Below are positions 34,104 through 45,540 of a stretch of 64,000 bases of DNA, one piece after another; the stretch's first letter is position 1; each line of letters opens with the position of its first letter. The position numbers and the translations under genes were made by a program. The notes under the pieces are model-generated. The model was not told where the DNA came from. It saw nothing but the letters and a program-made list of their open reading frames with translations, and did no database searches. Source of the DNA: Tachypleus tridentatus (lineage: Eukaryota > Arthropoda > Merostomata > Xiphosura > Limulidae); NCBI RefSeq assembly GCF_004210375.1, contig NC_134825.1:75383558-75447557 (forward strand). Reading direction: 5' to 3'.

Positions 34104-35319
34104 AATAACACACGGTGTATCCTGCATGTTGTTTTCGCCGCACTATACACAAGTGTGTCTTTTGATCCGTGAATCTTTAGGAATAAATAACAAAGTTTTA
34201 AAAAATTCATAAGATATTAAATAAAGAAAAGTCCGGCAATATCTGTGTAAGAATGTTATAGGATCTTCTCTGAAACTTACATAGAAATGTAAATTTAAAC
34301 AAAGGTTACATGATCTATCTGAAAATGAATAAATATGACATATTTCACGCGTTCACTCACGATGATGACTTGGTAAATGTTGAAATTTTAGCGTCCAAAT
34401 TTTAGGAGTCATAGATTGACATTAAAAGTTTTTTTAGTCATATATTGATTTCAGTGTTGCACGTTTGTTAATTATTATTTTAATAAAGATTACATTTTAC
34501 ATTTATACGTTTTGAGAATTGTGTAATAAAATTAATCTATTTATGTTTAGTTAATAAGTTGTATTTGAGTATTTTTATTAAAGATTCTCTGAAGAGTGAC
34601 CTTTGAGTTCGAGAAACCGGTAAAAAACGAATAAATACGAAGAGATAAAACAAGTGTTTTGTTGTGTAAGTAGTTATGTGTTCTAGTAATAACTTTAAAA
34701 ATAAAAGAGCTCCCATAAATATAGTCAAATGTGTTCCTTAGCGCTTAAAAGATTTGGGAATAGGGCCTATAGGCGCGGGATTTTTTGCCATTTCAACTGA
34801 GGATTCTTAGCACGGACCCCATTCGTTAATAATGTCCGATTAACTCAAACAATCAATTGTACTCAAATTAAGTAATACTTTATTTATACTTGTTTGTATA
34901 TTAGTAACGTGGATAAGTGATTAGCAAAAATGTAACCCCATCGAGTTTCTATCTCCACGTCAACATTTACCCAATAAGAATGCGTAATAGTTTGCCTAAA
35001 GACGAATCCCAGAAAATAATTGGAAAATTGGTCACAAACTATTGAAAGTGAGAGGATGTTAATGTTAATTAAGGAAATATTTTGTATTTTTCTTATTTTT
35101 AATATATTTGTCTGGCTTTTAGTTCTTTTACCATAGTTTATTTGAACCTAATAATAAAAAAAAGAGTTCCAGCAGATAAATATTTTATCATCTGAAGCTT
35201 TTGCCAGTCTACCTGTTATGAGTATCAAAATATATCTTACCTAAAATATATCATAACAACACTATTTGTTTTAAATTGTGATTGTAGAATTTAACTGTGT
35301 TCAGCCTTGTTTATTTGAA
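34104..35319. other. AT-rich non-coding DNA
   Basis: No feature is recognisable. Confidence 0.4.
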
Positions 35320-35330
35320 ACAAGTTGAAT

Positions 35331-35603
35331 GGCCCGGCATAGCCAGGTGGTTAGGACGCTTGACTCGTAATTTGAGGGTCGCGGGTTCGAATTCCCGTCG
35401 CACGAAATACGCTCGCCCTTTCAGCCGTGGAGGCGTTATAATGTTATGGTCAATCCCACTATTCGTTGGTTAAAGAGTAGCCCAAGAGTTGGCGGTGGTT
35501 GGTGATGACTAGCTGCCTTCCCGCCAGTCTTAGACTGCTAAATTAGGGACGGCCAGCACAGATAATCCTCGTGTAGCTTTGCGAAAAATTCAAAACAAAC
35601 AAA
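35331..35603 (+). mobile_element. SINE-A copy with target duplication
   Basis: CAAGTTGAAT at 35321-35330 recurs at 35604-35613. The A residues of the tail make the left limit of the repeat ambiguous. Head, B box and body are well preserved. Confidence 0.95.
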
Positions 35604-35654
35604 CAAGTTGAATATTAAATGCTACATATAAAAATGTTTTAAGTTCTGCGTCAA

Positions 35655-35765
35655 CATCCTCAACCAGTTTCTTAGCGGCAAGTGTGGGGGTTTATAACGA
35701 TAAAAATTGAGTTTCGTTAAATAGCCCATCGTGTCGCTTTCATGTTTATCACCAAACAAACAAAC
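35655..35765 (+). mobile_element. SINE-C copy, degenerate
   Basis: TTTATAACGATAAAAATTGA, ATAGCCCATCGTGTCGCTTT and the final CAAA repeats are in the SINE-C order. The A box is no longer clear. Confidence 0.6.
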
Positions 35766-36879
35766 AATCTAGAACTGCTGTTTTTGACTTTCATAAGTAA
35801 ATAGATTTAATATATTTTATATAAGTTTTATTTTTTTTATGGCTTAATGTTTTTAAAGGTACATTTTTATGAGTCTCGTACTTGAATGGACTTTAGTTAT
35901 ATGTAACCTTTAATTGACACTTTTACAGCAAATGGAATATGTATAAAAGTGTAAGTTTATTTCAGATAAACGGGAATGATTAAACTGAAGACTCATACAA
36001 AACAGACAGAAAGATAGATAGCTAGATTATATTTTAAAATATTACGGTTCTACTCTCCAGATCAACGTATACAATGTACATGTGAAAAATATACTTGTAT
36101 TATTCTATAACATCTGGCAAGTTAATACACTATCTTGATTTTTTATATGTATTCGAAGGTCTTTTTCTTGCATATGTTGTCTTTAAAGAGCTAATCATTA
36201 ACATTGGAAGACTGCGAAACGGATACCATAAATATGTAATCTACGAATGAAGGAAGACAAGTTATGTTCGTCTCATTTTCAACAAAATATTGTTTTTACA
36301 AAGGAACGTAAAGGTTTTGAATAAAACCTTTTAAAATTCAATAAACACAATAATAAAACAATATGAAAACAAATAAGTTTTTACATAAGAATAAAACGCT
36401 TCTCGAACATACTGTTCCAAACATGACATTTTTCAGTATACGTTTTCCTCATACATCTGTGTTGTAAGAGATATAGGTATTCACCATCTGAATATTTTTC
36501 TTCCTATAATACTTTTAATGTTGGGAAAACAATCATGTTTTGTTTCAATCCAAACTATGATTTTCCTTCTTCTTCTTCAACGTGAAAGGTTCTCCATTAT
36601 CACTACTACAGAAAAATAACACAAACAACTGTTTTTAACTAGAACGATTAATTGCTCTACTATAATGAATTCAACTTCTTTTCACGTGGATGCTAAGTGT
36701 TCAACACGTGAACTAAGTTCCTTTGGATTTCTCGCGATCTCGAGACGACCTTTCACGCTTCATGCAAGTTGAGTCATTCAAGTTCATTAAATCGTGGATT
36801 TCAAATGTTTATTATTAAATTTAACAAATATCTTAAATGTATTTCTTAGCTCTAGTGAGAAAGATATAATGTTTAACCT
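35766..36879. other. AT-rich non-coding DNA
   Basis: No feature is recognisable. Confidence 0.4.
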
Positions 36880-36985
36880 ACGTTAGCTTGTTTGTGTGTT
36901 GTTAATGTAGTTCAAAACCACACAATGAGATACCTTTGTTTTGCTCACTGATGGTATCAAACTCTCCGCTGAGCCACTGAGTACT
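36880..36985 (-). mobile_element. SINE-C copy, head truncated
   Basis: The plus strand reads GTTGTTAATGTAGTTCAAAA (tail), GCTCACTGATGGTATCAAAC (body, B box) and GCTGAGCCACTGAG near the end of the head. The anticodon region is shortened. Confidence 0.65.
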
Positions 36986-37169
36986 ATATATTAGTAAGCT
37001 GAATTTCGTATATTTTTAAACAAAGTGAAATATAACCATTTCCTTACTTGTTGAATACGTTTTATAGCAATCTTTAAAACTACCCACTTAGAACAAATTA
37101 CTTTCTAACATGTGAAAATAATACTTATATCGTTATGGTTTTTGTTGGGTTTTCTTCATGTTACCGCAT

Positions 37170-37520
37170 GATCTCTTTTCATTCCGCTCTGGTTTCTATC
37201 TGTTTATCAACAAATCCTTTTGTATATAACTTCTCCTCACGACCTCTAGCGAGAAAATCAAACAAAATCGTTGTCATCAAGCACGTCATCACATGTACTA
37301 GATTTATTAGATGTTAATGCATCTTTCTAGCCGCTTGGTAGTCAAATTTATATACCAAGAATTGCATCTAAGGCATTTAAATTCATATATTACTTCGTAT
37401 TTTCTTAAATGTGAAACTATGTCATTGTACGTGACATTTTTTTTTTTATATTCTACTTTCGGGTTTAAAATTATTATTTTATTAATTGTCGAATAGGTTT
37501 TACAGAATGATTTACGCAAC
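37170..37520 (-). pseudogene. Penelope-like element GIY-YIG endonuclease remnant
   Basis: The minus-strand frame from 37519 has YEVIYEFKCLRCNSWYINLT followed by TKRLERCI. This matches the layout of the Penelope GIY-YIG nuclease: the aromatic-Tyr motif, a CxxC pair, then Y-I and the T-R-L-R segment. Further down to about 37180, in another frame, SLEVVRRSYIQKDLLINR followed by a KPERN-like end resembles the E-x-L-x-I-x-x-x-x-P end of the domain. The expected G after YI is N, the usual E-H after R is absent, and stops break the frame. No reverse transcriptase domain was recognised nearby. I identify this by motif order, not by a database search. Confidence 0.65.
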
Positions 37521-37628
37521 TGATTTTTTTAATCCTGTAATATAATAATATGTTCATAATGTCAGTAAAACACGTAGGTTCAATAAATCTCGATTTAACA
37601 CGATAACATCCCTACAACCCAAGTGTTT

Positions 37629-37690
37629 TTAAAAGGTGGACCTTTCTTCTTCAGGGCCAAACTAAAGAAGAAAGATCCACCTTTAGAAAG
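37629..37690. repeat. hairpin-forming inverted repeat next to Penelope-like remnant
   Basis: CCAAGTGTTTTTAAAAGGTG and GACCTTTCTTCTT pair with AAGAAGAAAGATCCACCTTT and AGAAAGTGCTTGG. The arms are 33 bp with about six mismatches and the loop is 13 bases. On the minus strand the loop edge reads CCCTGAAGAAGAAAGG. It lies about 110 bp upstream of the GIY-YIG frame. Confidence 0.9.
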
Positions 37691-39284
37691 TGCTTGGATT
37701 ATAAGAATTTTACCGTTTTGTATTATAATATAGATATTGCAAGTGTTGAAACATTATATTTACTAGTATTACCCTATTTAAATAATTATGTATGATGTCA
37801 TAAATTCTAACATTTGGAAATCCGTTTTTACTTAAAAATACTTCAGTATTTAATTCCTATTTTAAAAAAGGTTTGCTTTATAAACAGCTCTGGAATGCTA
37901 CTATTGAAAGTAAATACAAATTTATAAATGTCTTATAATATATTTCACATTTAAACATTACCGTTCATACTATGTGTCAAGTATAAATAAACTGAAGTTA
38001 AAGTTATGTTCAATATTTCACAGTTAATGTTATATATTCATTTTTATTATGTGATTAGAAATACTCATAAAGGAACATGCAAACTGCGTGACAAACAATA
38101 TATCAAGTACACGTGATCACGTGCTTGGTGAATGTGACAGTTTATACATCTCAGTATGCTTAAAATGCTCGCAATGGAACGTGACGAGAAAAGTTTACGT
38201 GTAGAACAAACAATGTGTCTTAAAACATTAAAGACAGTTGAACGAAACGAGCTCAAAAGTAATAATAATACTTACTATATATGAATTATTTTTCTAAGTT
38301 AGTAAGAAGTAGAAAAATACTCTGTAAGATATATATATAAATAATATTTAAAAACACATGGTAGAACAAATAACAACGGCTAAAACTGTTTTTATTCTAT
38401 ACTCTCAACATTGTTTCTCTAGAAATAGTAAAACATATTTAGAGAATGATACCTAATTGATTATTAATGTCATAGTTTGAATCTGAAGTTTTATGCTCCT
38501 GGTGCCTTAAAGGCATAATTAACATACTAATTAACTCTTACATATATATAGCTTTTACAGATGTTTTGTATGAATATTTATAACCCATACACCGAACAAG
38601 AAGATAATTTTGCAGGAATGTTGACGTATTTTAAGTTGCTAAGCTATTTTATTTTGACATATTGAATGCACTGTTGCTTCATTTGCGATCCAGAACAAAA
38701 CTTATCGAAGAAATAACAAAACCAATAAATAACGCCAAAACTCTGGACTCCTCTAGTAAATCGTGGACCTGATACAAAGTAGTTTTGAGTATATGCACGG
38801 TCATATATAAACCAGCTTTTCCTAAAATATAGGAATATTATTCTACCCTTAATATTTGACTCGGTGTATACTGGATAAGAGCTACTTTTCTCTTCCTTAT
38901 AAAGAGATGGATTACTCTTACGATTTTAAACACTATGTTTCAGACCTGCAAAAATAAAAACTGTAAAAAACATCCTAATATTTACAATATTTCGTTTATT
39001 GGTTGTTGTTGTTGTTGTTTTTTCAGAATACGTCCAACAGCTTTAAAGAAAGTTGGCTGTTCAGTTAGTTTTCATATACTATAGAGAAGCTCATTTTAGT
39101 AACAGGAAGTTATAATTCCATGGTACAACATTGGACTACTGTTTAACTTTATTGCACTTAAACCATAAATAGGTCAGACGATTTTACGTCGTGTAAGAGT
39201 GATTATTCAGTAGTCAAGAGTATATCCGATATGTTCTACCGCCTTCATTGTTCGCAGCTTAATGTCCTCTGATAAAATATTTGG
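37691..39284. other. AT-rich non-coding DNA
   Basis: An acceptor-like TTGTTGTTGTTGTTTTTTCAG near 39025 is followed by only short open frames. No feature is called. Confidence 0.4.
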
Positions 39285-39388
39285 GCCGGGCTTGTGTTCA
39301 ACAGTTCTAAAGTGAGGATGGTTATGGCTGACGTTAGCCGGGATTGTGTTCAACAGTTCTAAAGTGAGGATGGTTATGGCTGAAGTTA
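39285..39388. repeat. 52-bp tandem duplication, two copies
   Basis: The unit starts GCCGGGCTTGTGTTCAACAG at 39285 and GCCGGGATTGTGTTCAACAG at 39337. Only about two bases differ. It lies in a 90-codon minus-strand open frame (39207-39479) that I do not recognise. Confidence 0.9.
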
Positions 39389-39931
39389 AGAGATTTTTGA
39401 ACACTTGGCTGATTACACTGAACATTGGATCTATTTTCTGAAGAATTCGGAGGTCATTAAATAAACGAACATTACTCAATAATAGGTATATAGATTATGG
39501 AGCAAAGTGAGGTATGACGGTTAAAACAAGTTATGCTTGATTCGAAAATTACCACAGAGTGCATTAAATCTAATAATTTGCCACTCCTTCTTAGATTAAA
39601 TGTATATTATAAAGTTAAACAGAATAAATAAAGTTTATATAATAATAACAAGAATAACAAAAGGAAGAGGAGGCCGTGAACGTTAAACACGAATTTTAAA
39701 ACATATTTGTTTCTAGAATATGGATTAACATGAAAGAAACAGTCAAGTACGATTTAAGTTTTTTAAAATATGAATAAAAATACAGTTTGTTAATTTCTCA
39801 CGCACGGTTTTTGTTTAGCATCAAATTTTGAAGGAAACCTCACTTACTTATGTGGCACCTAAAAAATGTTAAAACTGACCACTAGGGGTCATGGCAGAGT
39901 GTATAAAGAGAATCAACACTTTACTCGGACT
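39389..39931. other. AT-rich non-coding DNA
   Basis: No feature is recognisable beyond the unassigned open frame that reaches 39479. Confidence 0.4.
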
Positions 39932-39943
39932 TCCTTTCAGTTA

Positions 39944-40228
39944 GGCCCGGAATACCCAGGTGGATTAAGGCGTGCGCCTCGAAATCTGAGGGACGCGGGT
40001 TCGCATCCTCGTCGCACTAAACATGCTCGCACTTTCAGCCATATGGGGCGTTATAATGTGACGGTCAATCCCACTATTCGTTGGTAAAAGAGTAGCCCAA
40101 GAGTTGGCGGTGGGTGGTGATGACTAGCTGCTTTCCCTCTAGTCTTACACTGAAATATTAGGGACGGCTAGCGCAGATAGCCCTCGAGTAGCTTTGCGCG
40201 AAATTCAAAAAAACAAACAAAACAAACA
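39944..40228 (+). mobile_element. SINE-A copy with 12-bp target duplication
   Basis: TCCTTTCAGTTA at 39932-39943 recurs exactly at 40229-40240. This is a recent-looking full-length copy with a long CAAA tail, although its anticodon loop has changed to CTCGAAA. Confidence 0.98.
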
Positions 40229-40534
40229 TCCTTTCAGTTAATTTATTTTCGTTTACACTAGTACCTAACCATTCCTTTAACTAGCAACGTAACCTAATTA
40301 TTTACTGTCAATCCATACACTAATTTTGCTACAATAACACCACCTTTCGTAATTGCGTTTCATATATATATCTGTTTGTCCAAAGGTTAGGGTGCATGGT
40401 CCATAATGTCACATCAATCTGAATTATAAACTACATTGTTTTTCTATTTTTAATCAAGCTTCCTGTTAGGAGCCCTTAGCAATTATAATTAATTTAGGGT
40501 TTTCGTTCTTCTAACATGTTGCTACATATCTAAA

Positions 40535-40775
40535 GATTGTTGTCGTGGTCAATAAATTAATATGCTGAGCTTGGAATTAAGATGTCCGGGGTTCGAAACG
40601 TGATGTTCCTGAATACTTTCCACACTTTCTGCTGTAGACGCTCTAAAAAGTAATAGTCAAACCTATTGTTCAATTCTAAAAGTCAGGTGTAGCTTCTGAC
40701 TAGCTGTACCTGAAGACTTGGCTTTATATCCCACGTGTGCATAAAGTGATTTCCAAATTGTTAATCCCAAATACC
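40535..40775 (+). mobile_element. SINE-D copy
   Basis: TTGTCGTGGTCAATAAATTA, GATGTCCGGGGTTCGAAACG (B box) and the ending CACGTGTGCATAAAGTGATT then TCCCAAATACC match the copy at 14023 in order and spacing. Confidence 0.7.
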
Positions 40776-41052
40776 AATTATTTTGATTTGTTTAAGTTGA
40801 AAAGCTCATGCAAAGACAAGCTACAAATCTGTAAAGTTTCTTTGATTCTTCTTGCAGCGAAAAGATAGTTTTTTTTTTAATTTCTAGTCTGTATAAAATT
40901 GTTGCTCCATTTGGACAGTAAAGTTAAATCTTTTACTCATTAACTATTTCATAACGGGTCTAGTAGAACTGATATAGAAAAAAGAAAAATTTTGCACAAA
41001 CTTTTTGAGTTAAATTATTTTGCTTTGAATGCTTACATAAGAAATGGTGCAG

Positions 41053-41239
41053 GTTTAAAGCATCTGGAGGCGTTAAGGATGCCTTGACAAGTACACAGGG
41101 TATCGCTTCTCGAAGGAACGAAGGCTGCGTCTTGTGGTTTTACGATACAAAAGGTACCAAGCTGTTGGAAGAAGCTTTAGACAAGAAAACTCACAACAAA
41201 CTTACAGACAAAATCATCTCACCAACACCACATTCCTGA
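41053..41239 (+). CDS. candidate terminal exon, unidentified
   Basis: After a possible acceptor (AAATGGTGCAG at 41052; the pyrimidine tract is weak) the frame reads FKASGGVKDALTSTQGIASR, then RNEGCVLWFYDTKGTKLLEE and ALDKKTHNKLTDKIISPTPH, and ends in TGA at 41237-41239. The frame is open back to 41009. The translation is well mixed, has no low-complexity bias and looks more like real protein than any other frame in the window. AATAAA at 41421-41426 could be a poly(A) signal. I recognise no family. It could also be a decayed exon or retrocopy fragment. Confidence 0.35.
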
Positions 41240-42547
41240 GCATAGCAATATACCTGTATTACCAAACAGATAAAATGTGTTCCCTTGGAGACAGGTTTAT
41301 GTCTTTTATCAAGTGTTGCGAATGAAAATTAATGATCGACAAGAGGGATAAGCTTAAAAATGCATCGCGTACAACAAATAACTCTTCATGTAAATACGGT
41401 ATAGTTTATCTTATATAATTAATAAAAAAAATAAAACAGTGTATTTTTTACGATTCTGACTTCCCAGAAAAGTTTAAGTAACAACATCCACAAAGTATGT
41501 TTTCGGTCAATAAATAAATGTTTCAAGAAGTGTGTGCGATAGCTTGAAAACTTGGCGAACACACGCAGCACTAACTAAATCCCAGGTACATCGTTTTAAA
41601 CGTCTTTCGAACCAGAAAATGTATGGTGTGCTAAAATAACATATATAACAGAAGTAATAATAACAGTGACATAAGTATATAGATGTGTCTCTTTATGGCA
41701 CTTACATGGATACACATATATGGTCAGGATTCTGTATTAGCCATTAATATTACGGAGTCATAAATTTTCCATAATAATTTAAAGATTTTAAGAAATAAAC
41801 GCACGAATAATTATTTTAATTAAAACTTCTAACAAGTTGATAAGACCATCATATCTGAAATATTGCCCACAATTGTCTTTAAATAAGATTCAAGTAACAG
41901 GCGAGATAAAAGTAATTATACAACACTGTACGTATTACTGAGTGTATGTATCTAAAAACAAGTTTGAAAGTGAGACGTTTGTACAGAGGCGCATTACGTC
42001 TCGAACCTTTGATCTCCTAATCCGAAGTTTGGTACACAAACAACTAGGCCTCATCATTATGAAACTTACAATTACTCCCAATTTAAAAAAAAAAATTATC
42101 GCTCTTCAAAAAACAAAATAAAATAATTATTTTACCTTTTAATACCTGTCTGAGCAAGTTATATTACGTGCAGAACCTTTTGAATTTGGGAGAGGCTTTT
42201 GGTGCGCAGCTAAACTAAGTTGGGAATCAACGCAAACACCAAAGCAAGTGATTAAATGTATTATTCTAAAACTTATCCCTTTAACTTGGCTTTAACTTAC
42301 TGTTAGGTTTCTTTTATGAAATTCGCGTCTTGTAACAGATCCTTATTTGATTTTATTAGAAAAAGAAAATACAACTGATTTTTCACAACTACAAACTGTA
42401 CAGGTGCTAGTTAAACTCCACACAGTAGTATTTTTTCATGGGATGCTGATTTAATTATATGACCAGTTAAAATATTTCGTATCAATGCTGAGGTGAATCA
42501 TCATCTTTATAGAAATTAACATTCAGTCATATGATGTATAATCATCT
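41240..42547. other. AT-rich non-coding DNA
   Basis: Apart from the possible poly(A) signal at 41421, nothing is recognisable. Confidence 0.4.
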
Positions 42548-42559
42548 CTCTAGGAAGGG

Positions 42560-42813
42560 TTTGGTTTGTTTTGAATTTCTATCTGCGCTAGCTGTCCCTA
42601 ATTTAACAGTGTACGACTAGAGGGAAGGCAGCTAGTCATCACCACCCACCTCCAACCCTTGGGCTACTCTTTTACCAACGAAAAGTAGGATTGACCGTCA
42701 TATTATAACGCCCCAAAGGCTAAAAGGGCGAACTTGTTTGATGTGACGGAGATTCCAACTGGCGACCCTCAGATTACGAGTCGAGTGCCTTAAACACCCG
42801 GCCATGCCGGGCC
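42560..42813 (-). mobile_element. SINE-A copy with 12-bp target duplication
   Basis: CTCTAGGAAGGG at 42548-42559 is repeated exactly at 42814-42825. The minus-strand head GGCCCGGCATGGCCGGGTG is almost canonical. The tail side lacks the GCGCAAAGCTAC block. Confidence 0.98.
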
Positions 42814-42825
42814 CTCTAGGAAGGG

Positions 42826-43469
42826 AGTTAAATTTTTTCACAACAATACTCAAATAGGCCTAACATTAATTAAGCCATTATTAAATACAGCTTAAATTTG
42901 ATAGAGTGATAAGTTAACTCTGGAACGTATGTACGTTTTCTACATTAGTGTTATAAGGCTAAACTTTACCGTACTTGATTAATATTATCAGTAAATACAT
43001 TTATTATGCCATTCTACCAACAAATGATAACCATTTTTAAAACCTTTGATAAGCTCCTAATATATTGTTGTTGCACTAAATATCTACTGAAGTATATATA
43101 CATTTGTCTTTTCTTTATGGCTATTAAAATGAAGTGCGCACGCATGCGCATTCAAACAGTGCTCGCACATTTTCAAAATAGACAAAAATTAAGTATTATT
43201 ATAATAGATAGTATTTAAAAAGGTTGTAATACACGACTCCTTGAATAAACTTTTTTCAACATTGTATAATAATTGAGTTATTGTTCATTTCTTTGTAAAA
43301 TTAAAACACATTTAGTATATAATAAATTAAACAGTATTTAGAATAGCACTTATACGTAATAATTAATAACAGCTAATATCTGTGGCCTTCTTAAATGCTA
43401 AAAGTAATAAAATAATCTTAGGAACATGTGTACTGTGATAAAGGTATAACGGGTTTAAAACATAATTAT
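42826..43469. other. AT-rich non-coding DNA
   Basis: An open frame at 43006-43218 is unrecognised and probably chance. No repeat is seen. Confidence 0.4.
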
Positions 43470-43978
43470 TTTGATAAATGTGTCATTTAAGGATACTTTA
43501 ATAAATGTGTCATTTAAGTATAGTTTAAAGCATGTTTACTTTGATGTGTGTTTCGTTTAAGTGTGATTTTATCACAAATACTAAGTAAATGTGTCGTTTA
43601 AAAACAATTTTAAATACAGATATATACATATATGTTTCATTTAAAGGTTACTTAAGAATTACTATTTTGGTAAGCTTATATCACTAGGCTATGCTTTTAT
43701 CATACATGCTAGGGTAAATGCGTCATTTAAGAATTGTTTTGAATATATACACTTGGTAAGTATGTCATTTAAAGTTGATTTAAAACATGTGCACTAACAC
43801 AGGTATATCATGTGAAGTATGTGTGAGATATCATGTTAATTTATAACATTGGTACTCACTCTGTCATTTAAGAAAAGTTTTAAATATGGGTATCAACCTA
43901 GTTAAATGCGTCATTTAAGTGTAGTTTTAAATATGGGTACTAACCGCGGTAAATGTGTCGTTTCAGGGTAGTTTTAGG
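43470..43978. repeat. minisatellite, 47-bp unit, degenerate
   Basis: Units built on AAATGTGTCATTTAAG, then TGTAGTTTTAAATATGGGTA, recur about ten times. The last three keep an exact 47-bp spacing (43863, 43910, 43957). Earlier units are more diverged and vary in length. Confidence 0.85.
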
Positions 43979-43984
43979 CTCATA

Positions 43985-44465
43985 ATAAATGATAAATTGT
44001 ATTTATTATAAATAAGTAAACATCTAATAGACTGTCATAGTTGTATCTATCAAAAGGTAGTGCACCGTGTTGTCTATCACACTTGTATTTGACTGAAGGT
44101 AATACACAATGATAGCTGTCATAATTGTATTTAACTAAAGGTAATAAACAGTGAGGTCTAGCAAAGTTGTATTTCATTAAATGATGTCTGTCATAGTTGT
44201 ATTTGACTAAAAGTAATAAACAGTGTTGTTTATGAAGTATAACATGGTTGTATTTGAATAAATTAATGCGCAGTGATGCCTCACATAGTTGTATTTGAAC
44301 GAAGATAATAAACTCTATTGACTATCGTACTTGAATTTGACTAAAGGTAATACACACTGACGTTTAACCTAGTTGTATTTGACAGTAGGTAATATAAAGT
44401 GATATAACAGATGCTTTTGGCTAATGGTAATACACAGTTATGTTTCCTCCATTTATAGTTTTACG
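43985..44465. repeat. minisatellite, 42-bp unit, about 10 copies
   Basis: The unit TTGTATTTGACTAAAGGTAA plus TACACAGTGATG-like sequence recurs at 44041, 44083, 44125 and 44167 (42-bp steps). It then continues at 44197, 44248, 44289, 44331 and 44373, with one shortened and one lengthened unit. It directly follows the 47-bp array but is unrelated in sequence. Confidence 0.9.
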
Positions 44466-44908
44466 TTTAATTTTTAGTCGGTCAAATACTGATGTGATTG
44501 TTTAAGAAGTTTAGAGATTCGAAACTACGATATTCCATTTCTGTCACTTTCGGAACGATAGTTATTTCTTTTTGTGACATTTTTAATACTTGGCATTTTT
44601 GTTAACTGCATGCATTCTTTTGGAAAACCGAGACATTTGCAACTCATCAATGACAGAGTAGAACGGCTGAACCTTTCTTGGAGAAACAAATACAATACTA
44701 CAAATGAAAAGGTTAACACTCGAAATATATCTAACTGTTTTTCGCTTTTTGTGATTGTTTTCCTTTTTATGGATTGAATCTACTAAATTCAATGGTGAAA
44801 CATGGTTTCTATAATAATGCTACTAGTAGATGGTTAGTCGGAATTATATCAACTTACCATTACCAATATCTTCTGGAATCACTGAAGGCTGTAAGTAGGT
44901 CATTCGGT
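44466..44908. other. AT-rich non-coding DNA
   Basis: Overlapping open frames on both strands (44525-44792) show no recognisable motif. Confidence 0.35.
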
Positions 44909-45031
44909 TCAGTAGATCCAACCCACATCATCATAATTGTCTTTGTCCTTTCTCAGTTCACTATCTGAGTCTAAGAAATGGATATGTGGATTAAATCGAT
45001 CACGAAAATCTTTTGTAATCACCCAACTCAT
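44909..45031 (-). CDS. candidate small ORF or exon, unidentified
   Basis: From ATG at 45029-45031 the minus strand reads MSWVITKDFRDRFNPHIHFL, then DSDSELRKDKDNYDDVGWIY, and ends in TGA at 44909-44911. The 40-residue product is acidic and polar and unlike typical chance frames here. The same frame is open a few codons upstream of the ATG, so it could be an exon end. No splice signal or family was recognised. Confidence 0.25.
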   Translation of the reverse strand: MSWVITKDFRDRFNPHIHFLDSDSELRKDKDNYDDVGWIY

Positions 45032-45389
45032 GCACCAGAGAGAAACAGGTTATTTGATATTAGCCATACATTCAAGCCTCTATAGGTGCATACCCTCTGT
45101 CTTGCTTTGTAATATTTTATATATAATATGTAGTTCTATAATATTTTCATAGTACTTTCTTTGTAAGTTTGGGAGTATTTCCTGCAAAATAAACAAAGAC
45201 CTTTCTCTTTGAAGAATAATATTTTACGAATAAGAAGGAAGTATCAGAATTTTCTGAGAAAACAGATGCTTCGAGTGGTTATTTAGGGAAAAGCGAGACA
45301 GAAACAACAAAACGAATAAACTACTTTCGACCATATCTGATCTGTCGTTCTAATAAAATGATTTTAATAAATTGTGAATAATAATAATA

Positions 45390-45540
45390 TGCGAAAAACT
45401 CAGTGTTAAACTTTTTGACATACACATACAACCGGAAACAAATTAAGGATGAAAGTAGTTGACATATACATACAATCTAAAGTGAACTCAGTGTAAAATT
45501 CGTCGACATGCGCATACTACCGGAAGTAGACTGATTTAGC
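45390..45540. repeat. degenerate tandem repeat, unit about 50 bp
   Basis: TTTTTGACATACACATACAA, AGTTGACATATACATACAAT and CGTCGACATGCGCATACTAC mark three drifted units. Confidence 0.5.
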
